Shown in pieces: positions 18,294 through 27,604 of a stretch of DNA of 64,000 bases. Source of the stretch: Verrucomicrobiia bacterium (lineage in GTDB: Bacteria; Verrucomicrobiota; Verrucomicrobiia; JADLBR01; JAIBCM01); contig JAIBCM010000004.1 in the NCBI GenBank assembly GCA_019694135.1, positions 211,604-275,603 on the forward strand, read 5' to 3'. Every line of letters begins with the position of its first letter. Within the stretch, counting starts at the first letter, position 1. The translations under genes were made by a program, and so were the position numbers. The notes under the pieces were generated by a model. The model saw only the letters and a program-made list of their open reading frames with translations, searched no databases and was not told the DNA's origin.

Positions 18294-18327
18294 AGAGCCG
18301 ACTTCAAAGTCGGCTCTTTATGTTTTA
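18294..18327 (+). terminator. Rho-independent terminator after the NHL/FG-GAP gene
   Basis: A perfect 10-bp stem AGAGCCGACT / AGTCGGCTCT with loop TCAA is followed by TTATGTTTT, 26 nt after the stop codon. Confidence 0.85.
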
Positions 18328-18436
18328 CCCTTTTTATTTGGCAAAACTCAAAAGTTTTCTTATGGAAAGAAGAAAAATTATTTTTCCCGGGTAAAAGCAT
18401 TGCGGAAAATTTTAGAGAATTGCTAGGGATGCAATA

Positions 18437-19396
18437 TTAAGGTTTGTTTTCCTGAGGTTGAAACATTTTCATGCTGGCTTCTTGCAGATTTAAAATACTT
18501 TCTTGATAAGCTTTATAGCGTTTCAATTGTTCTGGATTTAAAATAGTTTGAGCGCGCGCTAAAATGCGTTCATTTAATTCTCGCTGTTTCGTGAAATAAT
18601 CATCGCTTGTTTTTTGAGATTTTGTCATGGCGTTTAGCGCTTGATTATCTGACATGCGATTCAATCGATTGTGCTGGTATTCATCGATTAGAATTTGAGT
18701 GAGTTGTTCTTTTTGATAAGGTTGAATCGGCATGTCGCTAGAGGCCATTTGATCCACAAATCCGCCAACTACCATGCGTTCGGATAATGTTTTTTGATAA
18801 TTTTTAAATTGAGTATATTGATCCTCGCCTAGCAGTTCTTTGATTTCATTTTTGACAGAATCATTTTTTGTTCTGATGCGAGAGTTAGTTCCGCCAAAAA
18901 TTTGTTGAACTGACTCAAATTGTTGCATTTGCTCTTTTTCAATTAACGCCATTAACTTTTCTTTGGCTTCTGGAGAAAGCGTGGTGTGTTGAATGAAATC
19001 GCGATAATTTTTTTCTACCATCATGTGTTGTTGAGCGCGCATGATTTCTTTCATTTGAGGATTGGCCATAAGTTGAGCTAGGGGATTATTATTATTTTTC
19101 GCTTTTTCTTGAGTGGGTTTTGTTTCCATGGGGGATGGAATAACAGTGGTTTCTTCATTTATTTCTTGGTCATCACGGGCTTTGATGGTTTGAGCGATTT
19201 GTAGACGTCTTTTTTCGCGTTGTTCTTGTCTTTTTTCGAAAGCTTTTTCTGCACGTTTTGTTTGGGCTACGAGGCGTTCATTTAATTGATGGGTTTCTTG
19301 CCTTAAAGCTTTAGCGGTTTGCCATTGATAAACATTGGTCATCAGAAGAAGGAAGCATAATAGGCTAAGCGCAAATGTGGTAATGGGTTCTTTCAT
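18437..19396 (-). CDS. Membrane-anchored coiled-coil protein, paralogue of the upstream gene
   Basis: A 319-aa protein from ATG at 19394-19396; the frame extends upstream but would overlap the neighbour. It has one N-terminal TM (about 5-24), then a long helical, Gln/Lys/Glu-rich region. The segments RDFIQHTTLSPEAKEKL, QPYQKEQLTQILIDE and ILARAQTILNPEQLKRYKAY match the neighbouring paralogue. The pattern recalls LTxxQ/Spy-like periplasmic helical proteins, but I cannot name the family. The start is 4 nt past the paralogue's stop. Confidence 0.75.
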   Translation of the reverse strand: MKEPITTFALSLLCFLLLMTNVYQWQTAKALRQETHQLNERLVAQTKRAEKAFEKRQEQREKRRLQIAQTIKARDDQEINEETTVIPSPMETKPTQEKAKNNNNPLAQLMANPQMKEIMRAQQHMMVEKNYRDFIQHTTLSPEAKEKLMALIEKEQMQQFESVQQIFGGTNSRIRTKNDSVKNEIKELLGEDQYTQFKNYQKTLSERMVVGGFVDQMASSDMPIQPYQKEQLTQILIDEYQHNRLNRMSDNQALNAMTKSQKTSDDYFTKQRELNERILARAQTILNPEQLKRYKAYQESILNLQEASMKMFQPQENKP

Positions 19397-19400
19397 GTTT

Positions 19401-20378
19401 TTAATTTTGTTGATTTTGTTGATTCGCACGATCGCGAAATACTTTTAAACCAGTTTCTTGAATTTTTAACAAACCATTTTGAAATTCTTTAAATTGTTCA
19501 AGTTGTTTAGGATTTAATACGGTTTGCGCGCGCAATAAAATGCGGTCGTTTGCTTTTTGTTGGGATTCAAAATATTGTTGAGCAGTCGCTTCATCCCATT
19601 GGCTGAATTGACGCATCATATCGCGTTGTCGTATGCCGCTAAAAGGAGCGTTGCGGTTTTCTTCAATTAAAATCTGTAACATTTGATCGCGTTGGTAGGG
19701 TTGTAGGGGTGCTTCGCTGAGAGCAATCTGTTGCTCAAACTGGCGCATGGCTGAACGTTGTCCTATAGTTTTTTGATAGGATTCATATTGAGCATAACGC
19801 GAAGAACCTAATAGTTCTTGAAGTTCCGATTCCATTTTATTTTCTGTTTCCGCGTTTAATTGATTGGTGGGAGAGTTGGACGGCCAGCGACGATTTCGTT
19901 CGGGAAATTGTGTCTGATTTTGTGCAAGGATATCTAAAAATTTTTCTCGTTCCTTTGGCGATAAACCAATTTGGTTAACAAAATCTTTATAAGTATCTGC
20001 CAAAAAACCACGCTGTCGCGCTTTGATGAACTCTTGCATTTCTGGAGTGCGAAAAAGCTCGCGAAAAGGGTTGTCTTGATTGTTGTTGCCGTTTGCGGAT
20101 TTACTGTTTCCTTTCTTAGTGAGATCCATTTGATTAGTTAGTTTAGCATATTGGGCTTGGGATTTTTCTTTTTCCAGGGTGTGAATGCGCTTTTTTAATA
20201 AATCCTTTTTTCGTTCGGAAGATCCTTTCTCAGCCATTTTATCCTGTGTGAGATAATCATTTAAAAAATTTTGCAAGGCGGCTTGACGTTTTAAGGTCGA
20301 TTGATGAATGTGCCATTGATAAGCATTAACCACTAACGAGCCAATGCATACGAAGCCGACAAGGATTTGTCTTTTCAT
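19401..20378 (-). CDS. Membrane-anchored coiled-coil protein, first of a tandem pair
   Basis: A 325-aa protein. Residues 3-20 form an anchor (GFVCIGSLVVNAYQW), followed by helical, Gln-rich sequence. Landmarks shared with the following gene are KDFVNQIGLSPKEREKF, LLGSSRYAQYESYQKT, QPYQRDQMLQILIEE and ILLRAQTVLNPKQLEQFKEF near the C-terminus. The clear similarity plus 4-nt spacing indicates a tandem duplication expressed as one operon. Function unknown; probably periplasmic. Confidence 0.75.
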   Translation of the reverse strand: MKRQILVGFVCIGSLVVNAYQWHIHQSTLKRQAALQNFLNDYLTQDKMAEKGSSERKKDLLKKRIHTLEKEKSQAQYAKLTNQMDLTKKGNSKSANGNNNQDNPFRELFRTPEMQEFIKARQRGFLADTYKDFVNQIGLSPKEREKFLDILAQNQTQFPERNRRWPSNSPTNQLNAETENKMESELQELLGSSRYAQYESYQKTIGQRSAMRQFEQQIALSEAPLQPYQRDQMLQILIEENRNAPFSGIRQRDMMRQFSQWDEATAQQYFESQQKANDRILLRAQTVLNPKQLEQFKEFQNGLLKIQETGLKVFRDRANQQNQQN

Positions 20379-20420
20379 TAGTTCAAGTTTAGTTAATATT
20401 AACTTCTGTCACAAGTCATT

Positions 20421-20963
20421 ATGAAACGAATTTTTCTTCTTTCATTATTTTTAATCTTAACCGGAGTTCCCATGTCTGAAGCTGCTGAAACCAATACTGT
20501 GTCTCATCCTGTTATTCGTATGACCACTTCCAAAGGAGCTTTTGATATTGAACTTTATCCTGAATATGCGCCTAAACATGTGGAGCGCATTTTAATTTTG
20601 GTAGAGAAAAAATTTTATAATGGTATTCGTTTTCATCGGATTGTGCCCAATTTTGTGGCTCAAGCAGGTGATCCTGCTACGAAAAAGGGCCTGGATCAGC
20701 GTAACATTGGGTCAGGTGGCTCTGACCTTCCAGATATTCCTTTGGAAGTTACACCTAAAATAACTCATCAACGAGGCATGGTCGGTATGGCACGAGCATC
20801 AGATCCCGATTCAGCCAATAGTCAATTTTATATTGCTCTTAAGGACATTCATCAACTCGATATGCAATACACTGTTTTTGGCCGTGTGTTAAATGACGGC
20901 GTGAAAGTAGTGGATCAACTCAAAGTCGGGGATCAAATTATTGATGTGAAAAAACTGGATTGA
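20421..20963 (+). CDS. Cyclophilin-type peptidyl-prolyl cis-trans isomerase, exported
   Basis: A 180-aa protein with a signal peptide (1-21, SEA/AET) and one cyclophilin domain. Diagnostic segments are GAFDIELYPEYAPKHVE, NGIRFHRIVPNFVAQAGDP (active-site Arg and Phe), GMVGMARASDPDSANSQFYI, and YTVFGRVLNDG. It should catalyse proline isomerisation during periplasmic protein folding. It is divergent from the tandem coiled-coil genes with a 42-nt gap between starts. Confidence 0.93.
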   Translation: MKRIFLLSLFLILTGVPMSEAAETNTVSHPVIRMTTSKGAFDIELYPEYAPKHVERILILVEKKFYNGIRFHRIVPNFVAQAGDPATKKGLDQRNIGSGGSDLPDIPLEVTPKITHQRGMVGMARASDPDSANSQFYIALKDIHQLDMQYTVFGRVLNDGVKVVDQLKVGDQIIDVKKLD

Positions 20964-20991
20964 AGGAGAAAAAAACGAAAATTTCTCGCGA

Positions 20992-21477
20992 TTAATTATC
21001 AGAAATTAACCAGGATTTTAGCTCTTTTAAATCCTCATCCTTTAAAGCGATTTCGCGAAAGCTTTCATCTAGTTTAAAGCAACGCTCTAAAGAAACTTTC
21101 GCTAAATCAGGTTTGCCTAAGCGCGTTTCGTAACACGCCAAATTGTAATGAAATAGAGGTTGTCGAACTAAAGTGTCTGGACCAGATAATAATTTATCGC
21201 GCGCTTCTTTGGTGCGATTCATTTCGTGTAAACAAAATGCTGCGTGAACAAAATAATCGTCGCGATCAGGCACAACCTGGCATAGCGGTTCCAGAATTTC
21301 TAAGGCTTCTTTCCAATGTTTTTCTTGCATGTGAAGTGCGATGCGGAGATCGATTACCGCTGGCAACAGTTGTTCTTGCAAGGTTAATTTATGCACTTCT
21401 TGCCAGGCTTCACGATACATTCCTAGCAACACATAACCTTGAGCAGCCTCAATAACAGGTTGAATATCAATACTCAC
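20992..21477 (-). CDS. TPR-repeat protein
   Basis: A 161-aa helical protein with about four TPR-like units (AAQGYVLLGMYREAWQEVHK, ALHMQEKHWKEALEILEPL, FHYNLACYETRLGKPDLAKV). The start is GTG at 21475-21477, backed by a strong GGAGGAG ribosome binding site a few bases upstream; the nearby ATG runs into a stop. It is probably a cytoplasmic scaffold. It is convergent with the cyclophilin gene and divergent from glpX. Confidence 0.78.
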   Translation of the reverse strand: MSIDIQPVIEAAQGYVLLGMYREAWQEVHKLTLQEQLLPAVIDLRIALHMQEKHWKEALEILEPLCQVVPDRDDYFVHAAFCLHEMNRTKEARDKLLSGPDTLVRQPLFHYNLACYETRLGKPDLAKVSLERCFKLDESFREIALKDEDLKELKSWLISDN

Positions 21478-21568
21478 ATCTCCTCCACTTTAATATCTTA
21501 TAATAAGATTGCATTCTTTGAATTGACAAGCAACTATCTTGAGAGGTTTTTATAAAGAAATATTGCTT

Positions 21569-22615
21569 ATGGCTAATTTAGAAAGAATGATTGAGTTTGA
21601 ATTTGTGCGTGCTACGGAAAATGCTGCTTTAAATTCTATTCATTGGTTGGGGAGGGGTGAAAAAGAAAAAGCAGATGAAGCCGCATGTGACGCTATTTAC
21701 GGTGTTTTTGATGTTGTCGATATTTGTGGAGAGGTGGTGATTGGCGAGGGGATTAAAGATAATGCGCCCGGAATTTTTTTGGGTGAACGTTTAGGCACCT
21801 GGAAAGAAGGGTCGCCTCATTTTGATATAGCACTGGATCCAATCGACGGCACAACCAATATTTCGAAGGGATTGCCCAATTCCATTTCTGTGATTGCGGG
21901 AGCTCAAACTCGCGACAGCCAAACTCGTGCGATGTCTAATGTGCCCAGTTACTATTCGCACAAATTAGCTTATGGTCCAAAAGTTGCAAAAGCGCTTAAG
22001 AAAAAAGGGAGTGCTCATGCGCTTTTGATTGATAATCCTTTGGACGAAACACTCAAACTAGTGGCAAAAGCCTTGGACAAGCGAGTGGCGGAAGTGGTGG
22101 TGGTGATTTTGGATCGCCCTCGGAACCAAAATTTTATCGATACGGTCCGAAGCGTTGGAGCTTCTTTGCGGATGGTGGGGGATGGTGATATTACTGCGGC
22201 GGTGGCTCCTTCGCTGCCCGATTCGGGTGTTGATCTTTATGTTGGCATCGGTGGCACGCCGGAAGGCATTTTAACGGCGGCGGCTTTAAAGTGTTTGGAA
22301 GGGGAAATTCAAATGCGCATGTGGTTTCCCACACCGGAAGCGCGCAAGAAAGAATGTGACGGGTTGAGTGATGCGGAGTTGGATAAAGTTTATTACACGG
22401 AAGATCTTTTATCAGGGAAAAGCTCTATTTTTTGTGCTACAGGCATCAGTGATAGCCCACTTTTACCTGGCGTAAAATTGATTGGTAAGACGGCGATTAC
22501 GCATTCTATTTTGATGCGCGCTCACAGTCGCACCGTGCGCTACATTCGCGCGATTCACAATTTGGAGCACAAAACCATTCCGCTTCGCAGCAATCCGCGA
22601 GAGAAAACGATTTAA
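21569..22615 (+). CDS. glpX: Fructose-1,6-bisphosphatase class II
   Basis: A 348-aa protein from ATG at 21569; a TTG 30 nt upstream is in frame but leaves an atypical N-terminus. It has the GlpX hallmarks ERMIEFEFVRATENAAL, ADEAACDAI, GEVVIGEG, ALDPIDGTTNISKGLPNS (metal-binding DPIDGT at 90-95), and VGIGGTPEGILTAAALKCL. It performs the gluconeogenic dephosphorylation of FBP and possibly of sedoheptulose bisphosphate. It is convergent with the GT4 gene, with 3 nt between stops. Confidence 0.96.
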   Translation: MANLERMIEFEFVRATENAALNSIHWLGRGEKEKADEAACDAIYGVFDVVDICGEVVIGEGIKDNAPGIFLGERLGTWKEGSPHFDIALDPIDGTTNISKGLPNSISVIAGAQTRDSQTRAMSNVPSYYSHKLAYGPKVAKALKKKGSAHALLIDNPLDETLKLVAKALDKRVAEVVVVILDRPRNQNFIDTVRSVGASLRMVGDGDITAAVAPSLPDSGVDLYVGIGGTPEGILTAAALKCLEGEIQMRMWFPTPEARKKECDGLSDAELDKVYYTEDLLSGKSSIFCATGISDSPLLPGVKLIGKTAITHSILMRAHSRTVRYIRAIHNLEHKTIPLRSNPREKTI

Positions 22616-22618
22616 ATT

Positions 22619-23782
22619 TTAGAGCAAACTTTCAACCCATTGCACTAGCTTTTGGGCGCGTTGAGACCAACTGAATGCGAATCCTCGTTGATGAGATTGC
22701 TCGCAAGCATTTTCGTAATTAGCACGATCTGCCAATAACATTTCACAAGTCTGGGCCAAAGTTTGGGGTTTATCGGAGTCAAAATATAATGCGGCATCTT
22801 GGAGTAAGGTTTTGACGCCCAATAAATCAGAAGCGATGATGGGCAAACCGAAGGATAAATAATCCAAAGCTTTGGCAGGGCAGGTGAGATAACGATTGTA
22901 AAAAGTGTCTTGCAAAGGCACTAATCCTAAACTTACTTCGCTCGCAAGGGCTTCATGAAGCTCTCGCAAAGGTCTAAATCCGATGCATTCCACAGTGTCT
23001 TGAACTTTTTCTTCATGCATCAATTTTTTAAAGCGTTTGATTTGTTCTTGCGAGCCGCCCCACAAAGCCATTTGAATATTGCGACGATTGAGTTCAGAAG
23101 CCATTTTTACCAGATCGGCTACACCTTTTTCGCGATCCAGATTGCCTACATACACAACTTTTCTTTTGAGCCGTCTTGGCTCTAAGATTAGTCTTATGTC
23201 TTCAGCTTGGGGCTTGGTGCCTAAGGGTAAATTGATAGCTGGCAATTTCGGGAATTTGCGTTGGTAAAGTTCTTTTTGAGGTTCAGTAATGCAAATCACG
23301 CCAGAAAGCTGGGGTAAAAAAAGATTTTCAATAAGTTCTTGTTTATAATCTTGAAACGATAAGTGATCGTTGCACCAAAATAAGTCAGCATAAAAATTGT
23401 GTGCTTCATAAAATCCAAGTGTTTTTTTATCTCGGCATAATTTGGCGAGGAAAGGAACAAAAGAGGCTTCTCGGGTTAATACCACAACACGATCTTTTTT
23501 TTGCAAACGTTGAATCAGTGATTTGGCTTCAGAAAAAATAGATAAACTCAACGTGGTTTTTCCTAGCTGTTTGCGTGGCACGCGATGAATGTGTAAATGA
23601 GGCGAAGGAGTGAGATCGTAGATTTCTTTTAAATCTTCTTCCGTGTCTGACGCTTCGCCTTGTCCAATGCAAAAATAAGTTTCATGACCCAACTGCGCTA
23701 AAGCATGCGCATTATGCACGCCCACATTCATAATCGGGCCGGGATGTTTCCAATTCCGTTTATTGACCCAAACAAAAATCAT
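22619..23782 (-). CDS. GT4-type glycosyltransferase
   Basis: A 387-aa GT-B glycosyltransferase from ATG at 23780-23782, overlapping the previous stop by 4 nt (ATGA). The N-terminal half has the donor-side GPIMNVGVHNAHALAQLGHE. The C-terminal domain has KVVYVGNLDREKGVADLVKM and PIIASDLLGVKTLLQDAALY. It is the last gene of an envelope-glycosylation series with the acyltransferase-heptosyltransferase fusion, so LPS core or O-chain sugar addition is likely. Sugar specificity is unknown. Confidence 0.88.
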   Translation of the reverse strand: MIFVWVNKRNWKHPGPIMNVGVHNAHALAQLGHETYFCIGQGEASDTEEDLKEIYDLTPSPHLHIHRVPRKQLGKTTLSLSIFSEAKSLIQRLQKKDRVVVLTREASFVPFLAKLCRDKKTLGFYEAHNFYADLFWCNDHLSFQDYKQELIENLFLPQLSGVICITEPQKELYQRKFPKLPAINLPLGTKPQAEDIRLILEPRRLKRKVVYVGNLDREKGVADLVKMASELNRRNIQMALWGGSQEQIKRFKKLMHEEKVQDTVECIGFRPLRELHEALASEVSLGLVPLQDTFYNRYLTCPAKALDYLSFGLPIIASDLLGVKTLLQDAALYFDSDKPQTLAQTCEMLLADRANYENACEQSHQRGFAFSWSQRAQKLVQWVESLL

Positions 23783-25716
23783 GATTTTTCTCCCGCCCAA
23801 GCCAGATTGGGTAAAGGTTTAGCCTCCTGATTTTGTAATAATTGATTGGAAGCCGCTAGCACGTCGGCGATAGTAACTTTTTTTAAGCATTGATAATGGC
23901 CTAGAGGACATTCTCGTCGAAAACAGGGACTGCATGGCACGTGATGTCTCACATAAGCTACGCTGGATTGTCTAGCGCGTGTGGCCTGAGGTTCAGTGGA
24001 ACCAAATATCGCTACCACTTTAGCGCCACAAATGCCTGCGAGATGCATGACGCCGCTATCGTTGCATAAAACAAAATGCGATTTTAATAACAGTAAAATT
24101 AATTCTCCTAAATTGGTTTTGCCGCAAAGATTTTCTACTCCGGGCAAGAGTGTGGCTACTTCACGACAACTTTTTTGATCTTCTGGAGCGCCAACGATCA
24201 CCCATTTTTCACACACTTCCGATAAGCCTCGGGCTGCATGAGCAAAACGTTCGGGTAACCAGCGCTTTGCAGGGCCAAAAGCCGCGCCCGGCGCAATCAC
24301 GCCCAAGCTTTCCCGATTGATTCGCGTGGTCGCTTGTAGAAGATAAGGCTCTGTTTTGAATTCGCCCCCTAACCATTTTACGGCATTAAGCCAACGAAAT
24401 GCTTGATGTTCATTGGGTCTGTCAAAATAGTTCATTGGAATTTTGTGGTTGATGGCTCGTTTCCCACGACCTTGAACACGAAAGCCAACCCGTCGTTTTA
24501 TTCCACCCAACCAAACTTCCAAAACCGTTCGATAAGAGTTTGGCAATAAAATCGCCACATCAAACGATTGTCCTCGGAGTTGTTGTGCGGTGAGCCAAAC
24601 TTGGCGCAAGGTTTTTAAAAAATCGGAGACTTGAGGAAGAGGTTGAACTGCGTCGACAAATTCACAGGCACAGTAAAGATCCGTTAAATTTTTTGGTGTT
24701 AAAACAGTGAGATGCAAATCGGGTCTGCCTTCTTTTAAATTTCGCAAGGCGCCCAGATGCATCACAGCGTCGCCCAGCCAATTCATGCCTCTCACTAGAA
24801 CTCGGAAAGGTTTTACCGAAACGGATTGAGGAATATAAATTTCGCGTTTGGCTTGTTTTAATAAAAAACGCGGATTAGGAATTTTCCAACGTTCATGGCC
24901 CCATAACCAATCGTGTGGGTGTTTGCGAATGGCATTTTCCCATTGTTGATTGAGTTGAAAGGTTAACTCGGCCACCGTTTGCTTGTGTGGTTTGAGTGGC
25001 AAAGAAAATTCGACTTCCCATCCGGTTTTTGTGGTGCGGATAGTTGCCGGGACGATCCAGGTGCGAGTGCGTTTGGCGATTAAAGCAGAAAGGGGAGAGG
25101 TGGATGCTAATTTGCCAAAAAATGGTGTCCAAATACCATGATTGCCGGCATGTTGATCCGCAAAAATTGCCACGACTTCGCCTTGACGCAATTTTTCGCA
25201 AGCAGTTTTCCAAGCACCACGTCGACTGATTAATCCTACACCGCATCGCGCGCGGATTTGTCGCATCCATTCGTCCATGCGCCGATTTTTTAGAGGTTGG
25301 TAGAGAGTGTTAAATTTTAAATCGGCAGCAAATTGGGGAATGTGCGCCAGCAATTCCCAGCAACTGAAGTGACCTGTTGCCATCACTGCACCACCGCTTT
25401 GTTTTACGGCTTCGTAAAGGTGTTCTAAGCCGATAACACGCACCCATTTCTTTTTTTGTTCAAGGGTGGAAGCGCTCATTTTTAAGGATACCAATAAATT
25501 GCGACCTAAATTGGCCCAAAGTTTATTTTGTTCACAGAAAGAAAGTGGTTGTGAAAAAGCAATCTGCCAATTTTCTTGAAAGACGTGGCGATAAGGAAAA
25601 GCAAAAATTCCAATGATCAGACCTAAAAATGATCCTGTAATTCGACAAATCGACATGGGCAGGAGCGCGCAAATTTTTTGCAACAAACGAAGACTGAAAA
25701 CCACACAGCTTTCCAT
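23779..25716 (-). CDS. Fused LpxL-type acyltransferase and GT9 heptosyltransferase
   Basis: A 645-aa two-domain protein. Residues 1-290 match the lipid A late acyltransferase family: an N-terminal membrane segment, ATGHFSCWE (the HX4E catalytic pair), ADQHAG, and WLWGHERWK. Residues 305-635 match GT9 heptosyltransferases: VRGMNWLGDAVMHLGALRNL, GVIAPGAAFGPAKRWLPERF, and FVLCNDSGVMHLAGICGAKV. A single chain would therefore acylate lipid A and add heptose to the core at the inner membrane. The Cys-rich tail CSPCFRRECPLGHYQCL is typical of heptosyltransferases. The frame is continuous, so this is not a sequencing join. Confidence 0.92.
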   Translation of the reverse strand: MESCVVFSLRLLQKICALLPMSICRITGSFLGLIIGIFAFPYRHVFQENWQIAFSQPLSFCEQNKLWANLGRNLLVSLKMSASTLEQKKKWVRVIGLEHLYEAVKQSGGAVMATGHFSCWELLAHIPQFAADLKFNTLYQPLKNRRMDEWMRQIRARCGVGLISRRGAWKTACEKLRQGEVVAIFADQHAGNHGIWTPFFGKLASTSPLSALIAKRTRTWIVPATIRTTKTGWEVEFSLPLKPHKQTVAELTFQLNQQWENAIRKHPHDWLWGHERWKIPNPRFLLKQAKREIYIPQSVSVKPFRVLVRGMNWLGDAVMHLGALRNLKEGRPDLHLTVLTPKNLTDLYCACEFVDAVQPLPQVSDFLKTLRQVWLTAQQLRGQSFDVAILLPNSYRTVLEVWLGGIKRRVGFRVQGRGKRAINHKIPMNYFDRPNEHQAFRWLNAVKWLGGEFKTEPYLLQATTRINRESLGVIAPGAAFGPAKRWLPERFAHAARGLSEVCEKWVIVGAPEDQKSCREVATLLPGVENLCGKTNLGELILLLLKSHFVLCNDSGVMHLAGICGAKVVAIFGSTEPQATRARQSSVAYVRHHVPCSPCFRRECPLGHYQCLKKVTIADVLAASNQLLQNQEAKPLPNLAWAGEKS

Positions 25717-25731
25717 GAATGATATTATACT

Positions 25732-27018
25732 CTAAATGTTTTGTTTTTTGCGACGCAAATAAGCTTCAACCTGATCGCAAGTGGTTTGGGTGCCGTTTTC
25801 AGATAAAATTTGTTTCTGTGCTGCAGTGGATTGTTTCAGAAAAGATAAGTAATGTTTAATAAGACATTCTAATTTTTTGATCACTTTTTTTCTTCGATAC
25901 TGATGATGAGGTAGAACTTTAGCTACGCCTAACTTTTCCAGGCGATATGCGTTATCGGGTTGATCGTGTGCTTGAGGAACCGCAAGCATCGGTTTTCCCG
26001 CAAGTAGGGCTTGTGCCGTGGTGCCAATACCACATTGATGGACGATAATTTTAGCGTGAGGAAAAATTTTGGAGTGAGGCAGATAATCGGTAATATAAAA
26101 TGATGAAAAATGCCAAGTGGCACGCAGCGCATTTGCTTGCTCGCCAGCGAGAATAATAGCTCGCAAACCTAGCTGTTGAGCCGCAACAAGGCTTTCTTCA
26201 AAAAATATACCGGGAGTGTGGACGCGAGATGAGCCAAGTGTGAAAACGATAGGCGCTTCGCCTTGCGCTAAAAAAGTTTCTAATTCTTTTTGTTGAGTCA
26301 TCGATTGATTTTCTTCTTCGTAAAAAATAAAGCCTGTCATGACTGTTTGTTTGGGCCAATCGATTTGGGGTTCGCCCAAGAGGGAAGAATACCAAGCTAA
26401 GACTAAATCAGGAGAATGTTGTCCTTCTAAAATAGGATTTCTGCCTCGTTCTAAACCTAAGCTTTCGCGTAGCTGATAAACGGGTTCGCACCATCGATTC
26501 ATAATGGATCGAATTAGATTAAAAAAATGATGATAAAATTTAGGGCCTAAATGCCACCCTCGCAAAAAAGGTAGGGCGGGCATAACGGGAGGATCATAAC
26601 ACGAAAAAAAACTAATCGGGGATAAAACCGTGGATATCCAAGGCATTTTTCTTTTGGCGGCAACAATCGGAGCGGCTTGAGTGATGGGGTGAGAAATTAA
26701 TAAATCGGCATTTTCACAGGCGCGATTTAGGTCTTCATAGCTATCTCGGATGTGGGGAATGACGAATTTTCTAAAAACCCATTCTCCGCCGCGAAAGCGA
26801 TCGTTGACTAATTGCAATGTTTCTTTGTCATTTGGCGAAAAGTCAGGTCGCGTTAAAGCAAAATTCAAGCCAGCTCGTTCCACTTTTTTTTGATAGTGGC
26901 TAATCGTAACGAAGGTAATCTGATGGCCGCGACGTTTGAGTTCTTTCCCAATTGCCAGGTAAGGGTGGAGATCGCCTAATGAACCCACGGCAACAATAAT
27001 AATGTGCGAGGAACTCAT
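25732..27018 (-). CDS. UGT/MGT-type glycosyltransferase (GT1 family)
   Basis: A 428-aa GT-B enzyme. The N-terminus VAVGSLGDLHPYLAIGKELK and the C-terminal motif HQCGIGTTAQALLAGKPML followed by VPQAHDQPDNAYRLEKLG match the UDP-glucosyl/glucuronosyl and sterol-glucosyl family. The canonical HxGG has Cys in place of the first Gly. The substrate could be a lipid or an isoprenoid. It begins inside the stop of the 52-aa membrane protein gene (ATGA overlap) and ends 15 nt before the fusion gene. Confidence 0.88.
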   Translation of the reverse strand: MSSSHIIIVAVGSLGDLHPYLAIGKELKRRGHQITFVTISHYQKKVERAGLNFALTRPDFSPNDKETLQLVNDRFRGGEWVFRKFVIPHIRDSYEDLNRACENADLLISHPITQAAPIVAAKRKMPWISTVLSPISFFSCYDPPVMPALPFLRGWHLGPKFYHHFFNLIRSIMNRWCEPVYQLRESLGLERGRNPILEGQHSPDLVLAWYSSLLGEPQIDWPKQTVMTGFIFYEEENQSMTQQKELETFLAQGEAPIVFTLGSSRVHTPGIFFEESLVAAQQLGLRAIILAGEQANALRATWHFSSFYITDYLPHSKIFPHAKIIVHQCGIGTTAQALLAGKPMLAVPQAHDQPDNAYRLEKLGVAKVLPHHQYRRKKVIKKLECLIKHYLSFLKQSTAAQKQILSENGTQTTCDQVEAYLRRKKQNI

Positions 27019-27173
27019 TTAAATTGACGTTGAAAAAACTGATAAACTCTGCGGCCTTCCTGTTCGACGGCTTGTAAAAAACCGTTGTGGCTATGTTGCA
27101 AGAGCATGTAAAAACCGTAAGTCATGAGCGCAGTGAAAAGCAGCCAACCGAGCAAAGAGAGTTTTGATTTCAT
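27015..27173 (-). CDS. 52-aa single-span membrane protein
   Basis: A short frame from ATG at 27171-27173 to TGA at 27015-27017. It has one hydrophobic segment (about residues 5-24) and a charged C-terminal tail ending FFQRQFK. Its stop overlaps the glycosyltransferase ATG by 4 nt, which is good evidence that it is translated and coupled. It may be an accessory subunit of the enzyme (inference). No family recognised. Confidence 0.6.
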   Translation of the reverse strand: MKSKLSLLGWLLFTALMTYGFYMLLQHSHNGFLQAVEQEGRRVYQFFQRQFK

Positions 27174-27240
27174 GAATAGAGAAAGACTGATTTAATGATA
27201 ATACTATACTAAAATTCAAAATTTTCTAATCTAAAACGTT

Positions 27241-27603
27241 ATGGGTTTATTTGGTATTTATCAGCACAGAAAAATTCAGGAAGCGGAAGCGCAAGCTTCG
27301 CAGGCGATTAATAAAACGGAAAAATTGATTTCCGATTTTCAAAAATTAGAAAATCGCGTGGAAACCCTCAGCTTAACGTGTCAAGCTTTGTGGGAATTGT
27401 TGCGAGAATCCAATGATTTTACTGAAGAGCAAGTCATGCAAAAGATGCAGGAAATTGATTTGCGTGATGGGGTTGTGGATGGAAAAATTGGTCAACAGGT
27501 TGTGGTTTGTCCCAAATGCAAGCGCAACTCCAATTCTAAGCGAAAAGTATGTCTTTATTGTGGTGGTGACCTTCCCGTAACCCATCTTTTTGAAAGGGGG
27601 TAG
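27241..27603 (+). CDS. Coiled-coil zinc-ribbon protein
   Basis: A 120-aa cytoplasmic protein. Residues 8-75 are helical and likely coiled coil. The C-terminal domain has Cys90-x2-Cys93 and Cys104-x2-Cys107, a classic zinc ribbon (VVCPKCKR and CLYCGGD). Zinc ribbon proteins of this size usually bind proteins or nucleic acids; the partner is unknown. The stop is 1 nt before the DUF4160 gene's ATG, so it leads a three-gene operon. Confidence 0.75.
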   Translation: MGLFGIYQHRKIQEAEAQASQAINKTEKLISDFQKLENRVETLSLTCQALWELLRESNDFTEEQVMQKMQEIDLRDGVVDGKIGQQVVVCPKCKRNSNSKRKVCLYCGGDLPVTHLFERG

Positions 27604-27604
27604 A

